From Eunapius fragilis (taxonomy: Eukaryota; Porifera; Demospongiae; Spongillida; Spongillidae), in the NCBI GenBank assembly GCA_963681505.1, contig OY811974.1, positions 4,513,271-4,577,270 on the forward strand: a stretch of DNA of 64,000 bases, read 5' to 3'. The position numbers and the translations under genes are program-made. Below, piece by piece: positions 13,201 through 24,137 of this stretch (within the stretch, counting starts at the first letter, position 1; every line of letters begins with the position of its first letter). The notes beneath the pieces were generated by a model that saw only the letters and a list, made by a program, of their open reading frames with translations, was not told the origin of the DNA and ran no database searches.

Positions 13201-14203
13201 TCACTATAAATGTTCTGTAGTGTGTATACGAGTGCGCTCCAAATATAGCGCACTGAAACTTATGAGGTCGGCAGAGGTATCGAACTATACATGTTCTCAG
13301 GTTCTGATTCTTACTTGCTCATGAGCTGAGTAGAATTTCTTAGTTCATGGAGTCTGCATCAGCTGAATTTGTTAACCGCTTTACTTCGTCCAACTGTGAC
13401 TTCATCAAATTAAACGCGTTGAGTCCCAATAACAGCGATAAATCGTGATTAAATAAACCGCGTCGCGCGATAACGCAGTTAAGCGGTTCGAACGTGATTT
13501 ATCGCGGTACGCTTAAATTATTTTCCTACGGGAATACATACATGTACATGTATGGTGGATTTAGCAACTGTTATTGAAATCTACCTAAATCTAAATTTAC
13601 CTCATTGATGGCCCTTTCTCTCTCCAGTTGATGTTGCAATGTCGCAGCTCTGTCCTTCTCAGCCTGGTCATGAAGGTAGGGAGGACAGTACTAATGTAGC
13701 AGTACTGAACTAATATTGTAAGGGTATCACTGCGTGATAGTTTGGATTTACAGATCAAATGTGGTACAAATGTCCGGAGGACTTAACTAAATGTTGTAAT
13801 TACAGTGTATACTGTTGTACACAAAGTGGGGTACTCTGCTACATGTATATGGTCCCATTTGATGATGTGGCCAAAATGCTTATGTATATGTTTGCTCTAT
13901 TGTGCACATTTGAGAGTGTGCCATGTCCTTGTCTCTTGGGTCATGACATGGAATCAAACATGTACACCAGGCCTTTAGCTATACGCATGTATGTACCAGT
14001 AGTATGTCCCTCTCCCCAAAATCAATCAAATGGATAAGAGGCTACTGGTACCCTCACTGCATTACTGCATTATGGACTGACTACGGGTACCCAGCCCATC
14101 CATACAAAGTCACCTGAAGACTGCTCAACTCACTCCTCAGTCCTGAAATGATGACATCATTGGACTCCTGTAAGATATGATAATAAACACCAGAGACACG
14201 AAT

Positions 14204-14265
<62 letters not shown>

Positions 14266-14912
14266 AAAACCAAATGAATGGGATATGAGGATCATGCATA
14301 AGTACATGTAGTGCTACATGTAGGTATATTAATGTATTCATTTGTATCCTAGCATCCATCAATATGTACATGTATTTGTATCATTACAGCAATTAATAGT
14401 TTTGCTAATCCCCCTCCCAAATGGCTACCTGATGACTGACAGGGGGCATGGGGAGGAGATACCTTAGCTTGCATGGCCTCCTCCCCCTTCCTCCTTGCAT
14501 CCTGCAGCTCTGTACATAAAGACATCACCATGGCTTCCATCAGTGTGAGCTAACATATGAGGACATCATTAGGAGATGACCAAACTAAACCACCAACTGA
14601 CCCCATATTGATCCAACAGCCTCTTGTACAGCTCCTTATAAAGGAAACAGAATTGGAATGATAATGAATGAGATGACATACTGTAACATGTATATACCAA
14701 AGCAGCAGAGTGACAGCCAGCATAGTACATAGCCCTCACTTACAGTGGGCTGGGTAACATTACCAAATCTACTTTGTTCTTATAAATTGTACTGCTTAAT
14801 CTAGCCATCAGCAGACAGTGGGGCCATATGCTTACATGTCCATCTCTCTTTGGATGCTTCTTATGGTCTCCAAGTTCATTCTTCAGAGTAAAGAGTAAGT
14901 GGTCCAATTCAC
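4260..14912 (-). CDS. Coiled-coil protein gene with repeat-encoded C terminus (partial)
   Basis: Not a family I recognise. Short minus-strand exons with canonical borders, nearly all phase 0: 14836-14912 (ELDHLLFTLKNELGDHKKH), 14602-14634 (ELYKRLLDQYG), 14463-14549 (LCTELQDARRKGEEAMQAK), 14114-14167 (ESNDVIISGLRSELSSLQ), 13601-13663 (TLQHQLERERAINE), 5461-5538 (LKGKLHQRELENQQMKEQMK) and a terminal exon starting at 5189 or 5185 in the 18-bp minisatellite. The residues are Glu/Lys/Gln/Leu-rich with heptad-like spacing, so a rod-like coiled coil is likely. Two acceptors 4 bp apart would read the repeat as Gly-x-y (GEKGAG) or as a charged helix (RREQEE). The 8-kb intron between 5538 and 13601 holds a whole transposon. 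The N terminus is unknown: candidate exons at 15973-16154 and 16450-16537 do not join in phase. A paralogous exon lies at 59165-59251. Confidence 0.6.
4297..5190. repeat. 18-bp minisatellite, open in several frames
   Basis: About 49 units of CCCTTCTCTCCTCCTGCT with point variants. The 18-bp period keeps each frame periodic: FSPPAP on plus; GEKGAG or RREQEE on minus. The minus-strand GEKGAG frame is open from 5189 to 4260. The RREQEE frame is open from 5197 to 4715, where the variant unit GGTGGAGTGAAG gives a stop. It is probably transcribed as the terminal exon of the minus-strand coiled-coil gene. Confidence 0.9.
5539..5928. other. Intron of the coiled-coil gene
   Basis: Intron sequence between the 5461-5538 exon and the left end of the transposon. 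It has a TGTGT-rich stretch near 5765-5790 and several TACATGTA motifs. No gene is seen. Confidence 0.5.
5929..6180 (+). repeat. Left subterminal region of the transposon
   Basis: A CpG-rich stretch in an otherwise AT-rich window, dense in short direct and inverted words such as AACGCG, GCGCGATTAATCACGATT and ACGCGTT. The matching right region is 13380-13532. In CACTA elements such clusters bind an element-encoded protein. By position the BEN protein is a candidate binder; that is inference. Confidence 0.65.
6350..8039 (-). CDS. BEN-domain protein of the transposon
   Basis: Ten exons join in phase without a stop: 7835-8039, 7649-7777, 7539-7597, 7389-7487, 7246-7317, 7117-7194, 6982-7057, 6846-6920, 6556-6786 and 6350-6498, giving about 390 aa. 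The N-terminal exon has a small Tudor/SH3-like stretch (VVLFKADDSVSIVPVKR, CSVRWTDDAVYEGTL). Acidic exons (SGDSDSEADGD, SDEDEDL) and a basic patch (KKRKK, GKRKRKP) suggest a nuclear protein. Residues from about 265 to the end form a BEN domain (LAVALLSALFSKQEIA, then KFPVPSGTEEEARW and NSKCRNVR), a DNA-binding and chromatin-linked fold. It starts 222 bp from the transposase ATG on the other strand, so the two genes probably share a promoter. Likely role: binding of element ends or regulation (inference). Confidence 0.8.
8040..8261. promoter_or_regulatory. Probable bidirectional promoter between BEN and transposase genes
   Basis: The 222 bp between two divergent start codons. It contains the near-palindrome TGCACATGCGCATG at about 8213-8226, which resembles an NRF1-type site. 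No TATA box is obvious. The assignment rests on head-to-head gene layout. Confidence 0.5.
8262..11256 (+). CDS. Tnp2-family (Transposase_21) transposase
   Basis: Nine exons join in phase: 8262-8892, 8929-9202, 9251-9674, 9731-9901, 9968-10061, 10127-10324, 10384-10541, 10595-10671 and 10728-11256, giving about 851 aa with stop TGA at 11254. The ATG at 8262 opens a basic N terminus (MPGKRRREY). A Cys motif YCTSC...CPNKC near residues 168-193 may bind zinc. The DDE-type core shows ISTDGVAVFKSS (first Asp), the family block NELPPKQR followed by GGLWFSKEKPTM, VIDFMHCVLIGVVK (second Asp) and FPFEGMNGVLRKHFHG (Glu). These match EnSpm/CACTA-type transposases known from animals. Introns are 36-66 bp. 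No internal stop or frameshift was found, so the enzyme may be functional. Confidence 0.88.
11257..11580. other. Transposase 3' flank
   Basis: Non-coding sequence between the transposase stop and the 153-bp array, probably the 3' untranslated region. No feature is recognised. Confidence 0.4.
11590..12880. repeat. 153-bp tandem array inside the transposon
   Basis: About 8.4 nearly identical 153-bp units; the phrase CGCCCATATGACACG recurs at 11601, 11754 and so on. Because 153 = 51 x 3, two minus-strand frames stay open for about 1.3 kb as 51-aa repeats. Their coding is doubtful. Two unit types differ at GGGCAATAG/GGGTAATAG and TTTTCCAAAA/TTTTGCAGAA. Units after the first carry ATGACTCACGTGACGG, an AP-1 core overlapping a CACGTG E-box. 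High identity points to recent amplification. Confidence 0.9.
13380..13532 (-). repeat. Right subterminal region and terminal inverted repeat
   Basis: CpG-rich words (AACGCGTT, CGCGTCGCGCGATAACG, CGTGATTTATCGCGG) mirror the left end. The terminal inverted repeat TTTTCCTACGGG ends at 13532. Confidence 0.65.
14204..14267. repeat. (CA)n microsatellite
   Basis: About 30 CA dinucleotides in an intron of the coiled-coil gene. Confidence 0.95.
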
Positions 14913-15099
14913 CTGCAACGTCATTACATGTCAGTGTGTTCCTATCTCTATCACTGAGAGCATTGGGCTTACCATTGATTGGGTATGATGGTATATTGCT
15001 GTGATCGTGATAGTAACTGACACCACTATTGAACAGCTGTATACATAATGTACACATGTATTTACATCACCATTGAATGTAACACATACATTATATGGT

Positions 15100-15102
<3 letters not shown>

Positions 15103-15154
<52 letters not shown>
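15103..15154. repeat. (GT)n microsatellite
   Basis: About 25 GT dinucleotides. The surrounding 14.92-15.95 kb shows no recognisable exon. Confidence 0.95.
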
Positions 15155-15155
<1 letters not shown>

Positions 15156-15972
15156 TGCACTATGTGTAATTAAGCTTATATCCTTACACATCAACACACC
15201 ATGGCCTCCATAGATGTACATGCAATGGCTGGGTGATGTACGTTTCTGTTGTTTGAAGGTAATAAATTAGACAGAAACTAATTTGATTGGTTATTAAATT
15301 CATGTGAGGTGCCACTTGGTGGTGGGTCTATGAGGTTGTAAGAAAGTGTCAATCTACATTGCTATGCATACTGGTGTACCATATACAGTAGAAGACTTTC
15401 ACCTTCTGTATTGATAGGAGGGTCATGAGTTTCTCATGTAATCCACACAACTTGGCACACATGCATAGCCACTGATGGCTGGTGCAGGCATAGTTTTGTG
15501 TGACCCATGGATAGGCATTGGAGCATCTTGGTTTTGATTTGGATATTAATTTAATTGTCAGTATTTGTGTTATCTGATTATCCTTGACCACTCCCAGGGC
15601 ATCATGAAGCCAAAGCAATCAACTTTGGTATGGGGTAATGCACACATGTTTTTCCCCCTAACAGAGGGTTTTGTCCAATTGGGTTATGCGGGAGTGTGAC
15701 CCCCCTCTCTCAAAATGTGGGATAGATGTGTGGTGCACGGACATGTGTACATAGAGGGAGCAGGTGTGGTGTGCAGATGGAAGCACCATGTTAAGATCCT
15801 GCTGATTGTGCTGCTTATATGTGGTGTTCGCGGTTAAACCATTAACACATTGATGGTATGGTATGGATGTGCTGCCTACTGAATATGTACACAGGTTGGG
15901 GGTGGGGGGGGATATGACGTTTTGTCATCATAGAATGTAGGACAGGTGACCAAGAATTACCATTACACCTAC

Positions 15973-16154
15973 CTCATAAGGTTGTATTATTTTGCTTTCA
16001 TGTTTAGAAGAAGGGATTTGTATAATATCGTCCATTACATGTACATGTTCAGAGCCTTTCCCCAACATCTTGACCATTTGCATTATCACTGTGTTCATCC
16101 CAGTCAATGGATCATCCTCTATTTTTTCCCCACTAACATCAGGTAGGTATATTT
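15973..16154 (-). CDS. Candidate upstream exon, possibly of the coiled-coil gene
   Basis: Open minus-strand segment with an AG acceptor at its 5' side and a GTAGGT donor at its 3' side. It reads about 60 codons beginning near EIYLPDVSGEKIEDDP and ending KIIQPYE. It is acidic and soluble-looking, with no domain recognised. A second candidate exon at 16450-16537 (TATEGNSVEMETDCKHEWN) also has good borders, but its phase does not fit this one directly, so an exon may be missing or the model is wrong. Confidence 0.35.
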
Positions 16155-16928
16155 CTGATGATGTACTACAGGTATACATGAGACTCATTTAAGTAAGAAA
16201 TAATGATGTATACTCTATCTACATGTATGCACCACACATACATTGTACAGTACCTTTAAATTGAGTGTACACATACTGTATTCAAATGCTTACTGTAGCT
16301 TTAATTATAGGCTCTGGGGATGTACACTTACACATGTACAGTAGTATCCATAAACAGGAAATTTGGCTCATGCTGAGCTACACGTGTAGTGTGATAAATA
16401 TACATGTATACATGTGCATGTACAGTACGTGTGATAGCAGTGGTCTTACCTAATGATGGGAGGATTCCACTCATGCTTACAGTCTGTCTCCATCTCCACA
16501 CTGTTTCCCTCTGTAGCAGTCACCACTGGTGTATAGTCTGTGCCAAATAAGAACACAACATGTTGGTGAGAGGTGAATGTTCACATGCAGTTGGCTGACA
16601 AAGACAAGAACTTTAGGCTGTACATGTACATGTAGGTGAATGGTTGGCAAACAAGTCCTAAAACACTGCACGTTAAACTGAGCTAAGCCTGTTACCAAGC
16701 AGTTGGGAGTAAGTGATTGCAGTTCTCAGGTGGGCCATTTTATATAACAAGATTACAGTATGTACATGTGATATTTTATGACAAAACTAGGTTTAAGGGT
16801 TTTAAAATAAAACGATTATTAAATAGCATCAATTTATAATGACCTACTTACATCAGTTCTGTCTTTAATTCTAATTTGCACACTATGAACCCTGTAGTAT
16901 CTAGCTATATGGATATACTTATAAGAGC

Positions 16929-19560
16929 ATGTGCATGACTCAGATTACGCACTTTCGTACTAGTCATGGCGTCGTTGTGAGAGTGTATTTGAAGCTAAAG
17001 ACCTGGGTGAGCCCAGAGGAGCTTTCTGAACTCTCCCTTGACGAGATAGTGGTCCAACTTAAAAGTCAGACCAGTGTTCAAACGGTTGAAATAGCAGAGC
17101 GATATCGTTTCTTTAAGCGCCTCCAAAGAGACGGCAAAAGTGCAGTAGAGTACATGTCTCAGCTGGAGAAGACCTGTAAGTTTGACTCATATTTGGATAC
17201 GGCGTTCAGAGATCAAATTGTCTGTGGTCTGAAGGACCAACGCATTCAACAGAAGCTGCTATGTATACGGGAGCTAGAAAATCCGACAGCAGAAGGTAAA
17301 CCTGAGGATGCAGCTGCCCATAGAGTGTTCACCTCCAAGAAGAGCAGCTGTTACAGATGTGGGGAGATGGGCCACTTGGCATCTACATGCTTTCATAAGG
17401 ATTAAACTGTGGAAAACTGGGTCACTTATCCCAAGTGTGTAGGGGCAAGTTGTCAGCAGGACGTCACAAGGGAGATGCTCATCACCCAACTCGAAAAGCA
17501 TATTTAGTGGAACCAGATGAGGACCTTAGTGACAGCCGAAGCAGTGATGAGAAGGCACCAGTATGTGTACATAAGGTAGCTACATGTAATAGGAATAGAT
17601 ATCCCAAGCTAACTGCTAAAGTGAACATCTATGGTAGTGTAGTAAAATTCGAGGTCGATACAGGAGCAGAGGTATCTACAATTCCAGCATAAACATGCTG
17701 TTCAAAGCAAATTACCCTGCAAACAACGTTGGTAGTGCTCCGTCAATGCGATGGAACCACCCTGGGAAGTTAAGAGTAAAGGTTTTGATGAAACACCAGT
17801 CAGCAGAAGGTTGCTTCATAGTTGTGGAGAATGCGAACAAGCAACTTCCCTTGCTGGGCCGTGACTTGATGTGTAAGCTTTGTTTGGACTGGTCTAAAAA
17901 GCTAAGGAGCAATACTACAGATGATCCCAGGATACATGCCATCCACAGTGTAAACTTATTGAACGAGTTCCCGGATGTGATGGATGAAAAGTTGGGATTA
18001 CTTAAAGGAACCAAGGCTGAAATTCAGCCGAAAGAGGGCACAGTGCTGGTGTTGTGCAAGTACAGACCAGTGCCCTTCGCATTAAGAGAACAAGTGGAAG
18101 AGATGATAAGGCAACAAGACAAGGAAGGAGAACTGGAGCCAGTGGAGCGGAGCGACTGGGCAGCCCCGATTGTCATTGCAAAGAGGAAGGATGGCAATAT
18201 TCGAATATGTGCTGAAATGACTATTAATCCATATCTCTAAGACTTTTCCCTTGCCTACTGTGGATGAAATGTTCTCCATCTTAGCAGGAGGAGAATCCTC
18301 AAAGATAGATCTGGCTCGTGCATATAAACAGATGGAAGTGCTTGAAAGTCATAGACCATTTCTCATGATCAACACACATGCCGGTTACCTTTTGGAGTAG
18401 CTACAGCTCCTGCCATGTGGCAGAAGGCAATGGCATTAGTGTTGCAAGGCTGCAAGAAGGTCATCTATTACAAAGACGACATACTAGTGACAGGGAAAAC
18501 AAGGCAACAGCATGACAGAATTTGCATGCTGTCTTTCAATGTCTTTAGCAGTATGGGTTACGCGTGAATCTGCCAAAGTGTAAATTCTGGGCCACGGCAT
18601 CTCATCAAGGAATTAGACCAACCAAGGAGAGAGTAGAAGGAATTCAGAATGCTGCAGTCCCACGAAACAAGTCAGAATTAAAGTCCTTCTTGGGGTTGAT
18701 GACAGATATTGCAAGGTTCTTGCCAGCGACGTTAGCTAGTGTGCTTTACCCCTTATAATAGTTGGCACAGACTTCTTGTCATGAGAAATCCTTTCAAGAC
18801 GCTAAGAGGTTGGTGTGTGAGGTTGTTACTTTAGTCCATTACGATGTTGACAAACCTGTAAGGGTCTACTGTAACGCTTCATCTTATGGTGTTGGGGCTT
18901 GTTGAATGCATGTTATTGGAGGTCAAGAAAAACCGACTGCTTACGCTTCTAGAACTTTGTCACAGGCAGAAATGAAGTACGCTCAAATAGAACGGGAGGC
19001 CTTGGCCATAATTTTTGCTGTAAAAAAATTCCATCAGCATGTATATGGCAGAGAGTTTGTGTTGGTTAAAGACTATAAACCATTGTGTACCATTTCTGGG
19101 CATGATAAAGGTATTCAAACACTAGCCGCAGCATGAATGCAGAGATGGGTGATAATATTGGGGGCATATCATTATAAAATTGAGTATATCCCAGGGTCAG
19201 AAAATGTATGTGGTGACAATGACATCTTAGCTATAATGAATATGTCTTCTTTACCAGTGACTGCTACAGATATTTCTAAGGGCACAAGAACAGACTAAGA
19301 TTTGTCAACTGTACTCCAATTTGTTTGACATGGTAAATGGCTTTGTCTCTAGCAGAATATTACAAACCATATCACTGGAGACAGACTGAGTTGAGCTGTC
19401 AGGATGATTGTTTGCTGTGAGGTCAACAGGTGATTATACCCACATCGTTGCACCATACACAGCTTGAAGAATTACATCAAGGTTATGTAGGTATCAGCAG
19501 AATGAAAGCACTAGCCAGGAGCTATATTTGGTGGCCTGAGCTAGATAAAGATATCGAAGA
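16929..19560 (+). mobile_element. Ty3/gypsy LTR retrotransposon fossil
   Basis: Recognisable parts in order: gag-like region ending in a CCHC zinc knuckle (CYRCGEMGHLASTC), aspartic protease, reverse transcriptase, RNase H, and the zinc-binding start of the integrase (through about 19560). No long terminal repeats were identified on either side. The element is broken in many places, of the order of ten, and the integrase is incomplete. It looks of intermediate age: domains are still easy to recognise but no long open frame spans them. Confidence 0.85.
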
Positions 19561-19654
19561 CTTGGCTGCTTCTATATATACTCACTGTTAGGGTACAAGT
19601 ATGATTTAACATGCACTATGTCTTACTGCCTTCTTGCACAACATTGCACGTCCT

Positions 19655-20570
19655 GGACTGGAGTGTTGTATGTACTGGACTGGTGTGTTGTATGTACTGG
19701 ACTGGTGTGTTGTATGTACTGGACTGGTGTGTTGTATGTACTGGACTGGTGTGTTGTATGTACTGGACTGGTGTGTTGTATGTACTGGACTGGTGTGTTG
19801 CATGTACTGGACTGGTGTGTTGTATGTACTGGACAGGTGTGTTGTATGTACTGGACTGGTGTGTTGTATGTACTGGACTGGTGTGTTGTATGTACTGGAC
19901 TGGTGTGTTGTATGTACTGGACTGGTGTGTTGTATGTACTGGACTGGTGTGTTGTATGTACTGGACTGGTGTGTTGTATGTACTGGACTGGTGTGTTGCA
20001 TGTACTGGACTGGTGTGTTGTATGTACTGGACAGGTGTGTTGTATGTACTGGACTGGTGTGTTGTATGTACTGGACTGGTGTGTTGTATGTACAGGACTG
20101 GTGTGTTGCATGTACTGGACTGGTGTGTTGTATGTACTGGACAGGTGTGTTGTATGTACTGGACAGGTGTGTTGCATGTACTGGACTGGTGTGTTGTATG
20201 TACTGGACTGGTGTGTTGTATGTACAGGACTGGTGTGTTGCATGTACTGGACTGGTGTGGTGTATGTACTGGACTGGTGTGTTGTATGTACTGGACAGGT
20301 GTGTTGCATGTACTGGACTGGTGTGTTGCATGTACTGGACTGGTGTGTTGTATGTACTGGACTGGTGTGTTGTATGTACTGGACTGGTGTGTTGTATGTA
20401 CAGGACTGGTGTGTTGTATGTACTAGACTGGTGTGTTGTATGTACTGGACTGGTGTGTTGTATGTACTGGACTGGTGTGTTGTATGTACTGGACTGGTGT
20501 GTTGTATTGAAATGGTGTGTTGTATGGCATTGGATTGGTGTGTTGTATGTACATGTACAGGACTGGTATT
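19655..20570. repeat. 22-bp minisatellite
   Basis: About 41 units containing TGTACTGGACTGGTGTGTTG with few variants (TACAGG, GGACAGG, TTGCATG). The period 22 is not a multiple of three, so long open frames appear on both strands by chance. It directly follows the gypsy fossil. Confidence 0.92.
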
Positions 20571-20650
20571 TTAAAATACATAAATGTATATATTTCATGC
20601 CCGCTAGTTTATATGGAAAAGTATTACATGTATATGGAAAATACATAAGA

Positions 20651-21524
20651 AGGTGCTAGGAAAACTGTCAGTGTTCTTTGCCATAAACTATCTATCCACA
20701 AATAACTTCATATTTACCACTAATTACATTCCAGATGCCAATGTGGTTTAGCAAACTAAGCAATCCAGCAACGCCCTTTCTTTGAGCTAGTTGGTGTAGT
20801 ACTTACACATTTACAATGTATTTCATACATGTAGCTCATGTGTGCATGTATGCAAGCTTGATCAAATACTTGGTACAATGCCCTGCCCTGAATCATGTCA
20901 TGTGTATGTGCAGGTCAGAGTGTTGAGTCTGCTATCATTATTGATGGCAATATTGATGTATGACAAGTGATTAACATTGTGATACTAGCTTGGTTGGGGG
21001 TACACTTTTCTATTGTTAGCACACCAACCCTGAGGTCAACTTCATGATGCATCATGTACAGTGTTTGCGTGATAGCAGATTTTCTTTTGGTAACACTTTG
21101 GAATTAACACGCTGAGAGTCAGTAATGACCTCAGGGTTGGTGTGCCCACAGTAGAAAAGTGTACCAAGCACAGGTTAGCAAGTATCACATGTTAACCACA
21201 GGCTGTACAGATGGATGGTATACAGCAGGCTCAACACACAGACCGGCAGATACACATGACATTGTACCAAGGATTAAATCTATTGTTCATATGAGATCAA
21301 GCAAGCATGCATGCATACATGAGCTACATGTACACGTGCGAAATGTGCAAGTCTTTCAGGTACACCACACCAACTAGCGCAAAGAAAGGGCATTGCTAGA
21401 AAGCTGTCTCTTAAAATTAAATTGCATAGCTTAGTTTGTTTGCTACACCACATTGGCATGGAGAAGTAATTTAATGGTAAATATGAAGTCGTTAGTGGTA
21501 TAGATAGACAGTTTTCCTAGCTCC
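20651..21524. mobile_element. Long foldback (palindromic) element, copy 1
   Basis: Left arm (about 20651-21056) and right arm (about 21105-21524) are imperfect reverse complements over roughly 400 bp. Examples are CCCTTTCTTTGAGCTAGTTG near 20775 against CAACTAGCGCAAAGAAAGGG near 21370. The loop is about 50 bp. No coding capacity is seen. A related palindrome lies at 32821-33555. It resembles foldback or very-long-TIR non-autonomous transposons; the superfamily is unknown. Confidence 0.8.
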
Positions 21525-22723
21525 AGATGAATAGGGCTTATCTTCCATACAATCAGCTGATACTTTTACCTTTCCATATAAATGAGCAGGGGTTAAAGTA
21601 ATTTCACTGCCACTATCAAGGCTTCCATCCAGTACAGGGCTTCTACATGTACCTTCTACCCTGACCTAATGACCAGCTCAAGGTGTGAGCTAACCAAAGG
21701 TAACCTTGGCTCCAGTCAGGTTCAGGGTAGGGGGTCAGCACACCCAACTGGAAGGCTGTTGCCTGACCCTTTTTGGGCAAACAATTATTTGTGCCAAGCA
21801 CAATGGGAGCTTACACAAACCACAAGCTAAGCATGAGGGAGCATTCTGAAAGAATTAAATGACACCAATTGCTCTGATCTTAGTGAGTGTGTTGTGTGTG
21901 TGTGTGGGTGTGTGTGTGTGCAAATCCAGACACCTACATGTGTATAGATTGTATTTTGTAGAACCAAATATAAAAGGTTCACCAATGTAGGTAAATTAAA
22001 CAAGGAGGTTTTAGTGAAAGTGCAGCATGATGGTAAATACATGTAGCTACAAGGGGGTGCATGTTTGTGCAGAAGTCACAAAAGACATGTTGCATTTCAG
22101 ATTAAGCTTGCCCTATGGTATTAACTAAATAGTGCTGCTATAGTGTTGTGCACGCATAAATGGGCAAGGATTGGAACTCAAGCAGTTTGACTGAGCCAAC
22201 ACGCTCGATTTCTACGTGCGCATATTAGTACGCCCATGTACTGTGTTGAGTATGCTGATGGCAGCTGAATCCACATAATACGAATCTTTAGCTTCTGTTT
22301 GCTATATTGAAGAAGCCAAGAAGGGGAACAGAACCAGATGTTTGCCAGAGCCATACTTGTATAGATGGGCAGTAACATATTGGGCACACACCTGCATAGA
22401 ACCAAATGCAGATACCCTTTGACCTCTAAAGGGCAATCTTAAAACCAACATAACTACCCAGACATGGTTCCAGGCAACTACATATGTATGTGTAAGGTAG
22501 ACTCAGTTAGACCCTTTACTTGCTTGTGTTACTGATGTACATTGGGCTATTCCATAGCTACAAACAATACATGTGCTACCTACTATATATATAGTTGCCT
22601 GCAATGCATAAGCAAATCTTAAATTCTAGAACACTATGCAGGCTTTTAGTTTCGTGTTAATAAGCTTCATCAATGCACTTGTCTAGCTCCTGCCGTTCAG
22701 ATTATGTCCCCTTACACCCATAT

Positions 22724-22759
<36 letters not shown>

Positions 22760-22799
22760 CACACACATACAGGCACGCACGCACGCACACACACACACA

Positions 22800-22878
<79 letters not shown>

Positions 22879-23400
22879 TTCACTGTCCCACATACGTTGC
22901 CCGAGTACACGCGCGCGCTCAATTACCCAAGAACAACCAACCCATCATGACACAACGGCGATTCTCCTAAACAGTTTACACAAAAGACCTAATTAGCCTA
23001 TACGGGTTGTGGCAGAGATATGTACACTCTAACTTATACGAATCGCTTAGGCGATTCGTAAGTTTGTACATGCATAGTACTATGCCAAATCACACAAGCT
23101 GTTAGCGTATGGCTTAGGATTCCCACTGCACTTCTTAAATCTAACCCTAAGGCTAAGTCCAGGGGCTGTCTCCGTACTAGTATTACGGGATCTACACAAC
23201 CGAATTATGTAGGCCTACCGGTACCGCGGTAGTCGATCATAGCTGGATTAACTTTACTAACTTACCTGTTTACTACGTTTGGCAGGCGGATAGTTCGTTG
23301 GATTGAAACCAAGAGAAAGTGTAACCAAGAGCAGTTTGTTTTGTAGATTAACTGCATGCGATTATAGGCGGGAAGTGACGTGTTTCAGGAACCACGGTAG
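21525..23400. repeat. Flank duplicated at about 33.8-37.3 kb
   Basis: Non-coding sequence closely matching 33.80-35.42 plus 36.99-37.34 kb, in the same order and orientation. Shared landmarks include CTACCCTGACCTAAT, a CA repeat (here 22725-22876), the 22-bp inverted repeat ACGAATCGCTTAGGCGATTC at about 23038, and GGGCTGTCTCCGTACTA. It lacks the two insertions found in the other copy and so acts as an empty-site reference. Open frames here are CA-repeat artefacts. Confidence 0.75.
22725..22876. repeat. (CA)n microsatellite with GCAC interruptions
   Basis: About 150 bp of CA dinucleotides broken by GGCACACACATACAGGCACG. The counterpart in the other segment is 34371-34426. Confidence 0.95.
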
Positions 23401-23876
23401 TACATATATGGGCACATATATGATACACATATGCTATCTGGAACATACATTTAGCAATATATCGGTACCAAATATTGCAACGCATATATGGAGCACATAT
23501 CAGCCACATATACGTTACAAATGTGTGAAACATATGACGCCCATATTGGCACTAACAAAATGGCGCCAGTATACGAGTCCACTATAATACAACCTGTTAA
23601 CAGGGCTATGAGATTCACCGGGCTCTATAGAGTTTCTACGATGCTCGCGATCGGCTATAGAGACGTACTTGCACTTATGCGTGTACATAAGTCCTCCAAA
23701 TACCTTTAAGTGTCTGCTATAAATGCACCCACGATTCACACTTAATCACGTGATCTTCTTTGACGTCATGAATAATAGTGCAACAGGTAACATGTACCAG
23801 TGTACAGACTTATTACGTTCCACTGAGGCCGTTGCGTTTTATGCCATCTAGCTGCATATTTTTTTACGTTTGCCTC

Positions 23877-23883
23877 TATATAA
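23877..23883 (+). promoter_or_regulatory. TATA box of the Plavaka-like element
   Basis: TATATAA in the context CCTCTATATAAGGAGC, about 260 bp upstream of the finger-encoding exon. This is a plausible core promoter for the decayed transposase gene. Confidence 0.4.
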
Positions 23884-24137
23884 GGAGCTTTAAAAGTCGG
23901 GCGCGAAAGATGATTTCGCGGGGGGGTTGCTAATCGGACGTCTATAAGCTATCTTCGACTTCTATGTCTCTGGCTGTATACAAAGGCCTTTCAATATGAA
24001 CCTGTCTGTACGGGAGTGGGCGTATCTGTTACACTGGATGTTTTTATTCTATAAGCTCAAGCATTTCGTTTATTTTTAATAACGGAGCTCCATGTCCAGT
24101 ATTTTATGTAGCAATTGATACAAATTATGCCCCACAG

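Larger units (their letters stand above)
5929..13532. mobile_element. Complete-looking EnSpm/CACTA-like (CMC) DNA transposon
   Basis: Terminal inverted repeats CCCGTAGGAAAA begin at 5929 and end at 13532. Both ends continue into subterminal clusters of CG-rich words (ACGCG, CGATTAATCACG and reverse complements), the layout usual in CACTA elements. The interior holds two divergent spliced genes, BEN (6350-8039, minus) and Tnp2 transposase (8262-11256, plus), then a 153-bp tandem array. No clear 2-3 bp target duplication is visible at the ends. The element sits inside an intron of the minus-strand coiled-coil gene. Both genes read through every predicted exon without a stop or frameshift, so the insertion looks young and possibly autonomous. 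Confidence 0.85.

Noticed and set aside
19611-20659. Cys/Val/Leu-rich frames of 228-346 codons on both strands
   Set aside because: Products of the 22-bp minisatellite, open in all frames by composition.
22673-22996. His/Thr and Val/Cys repeat frames
   Set aside because: Simple translation of a CA microsatellite.
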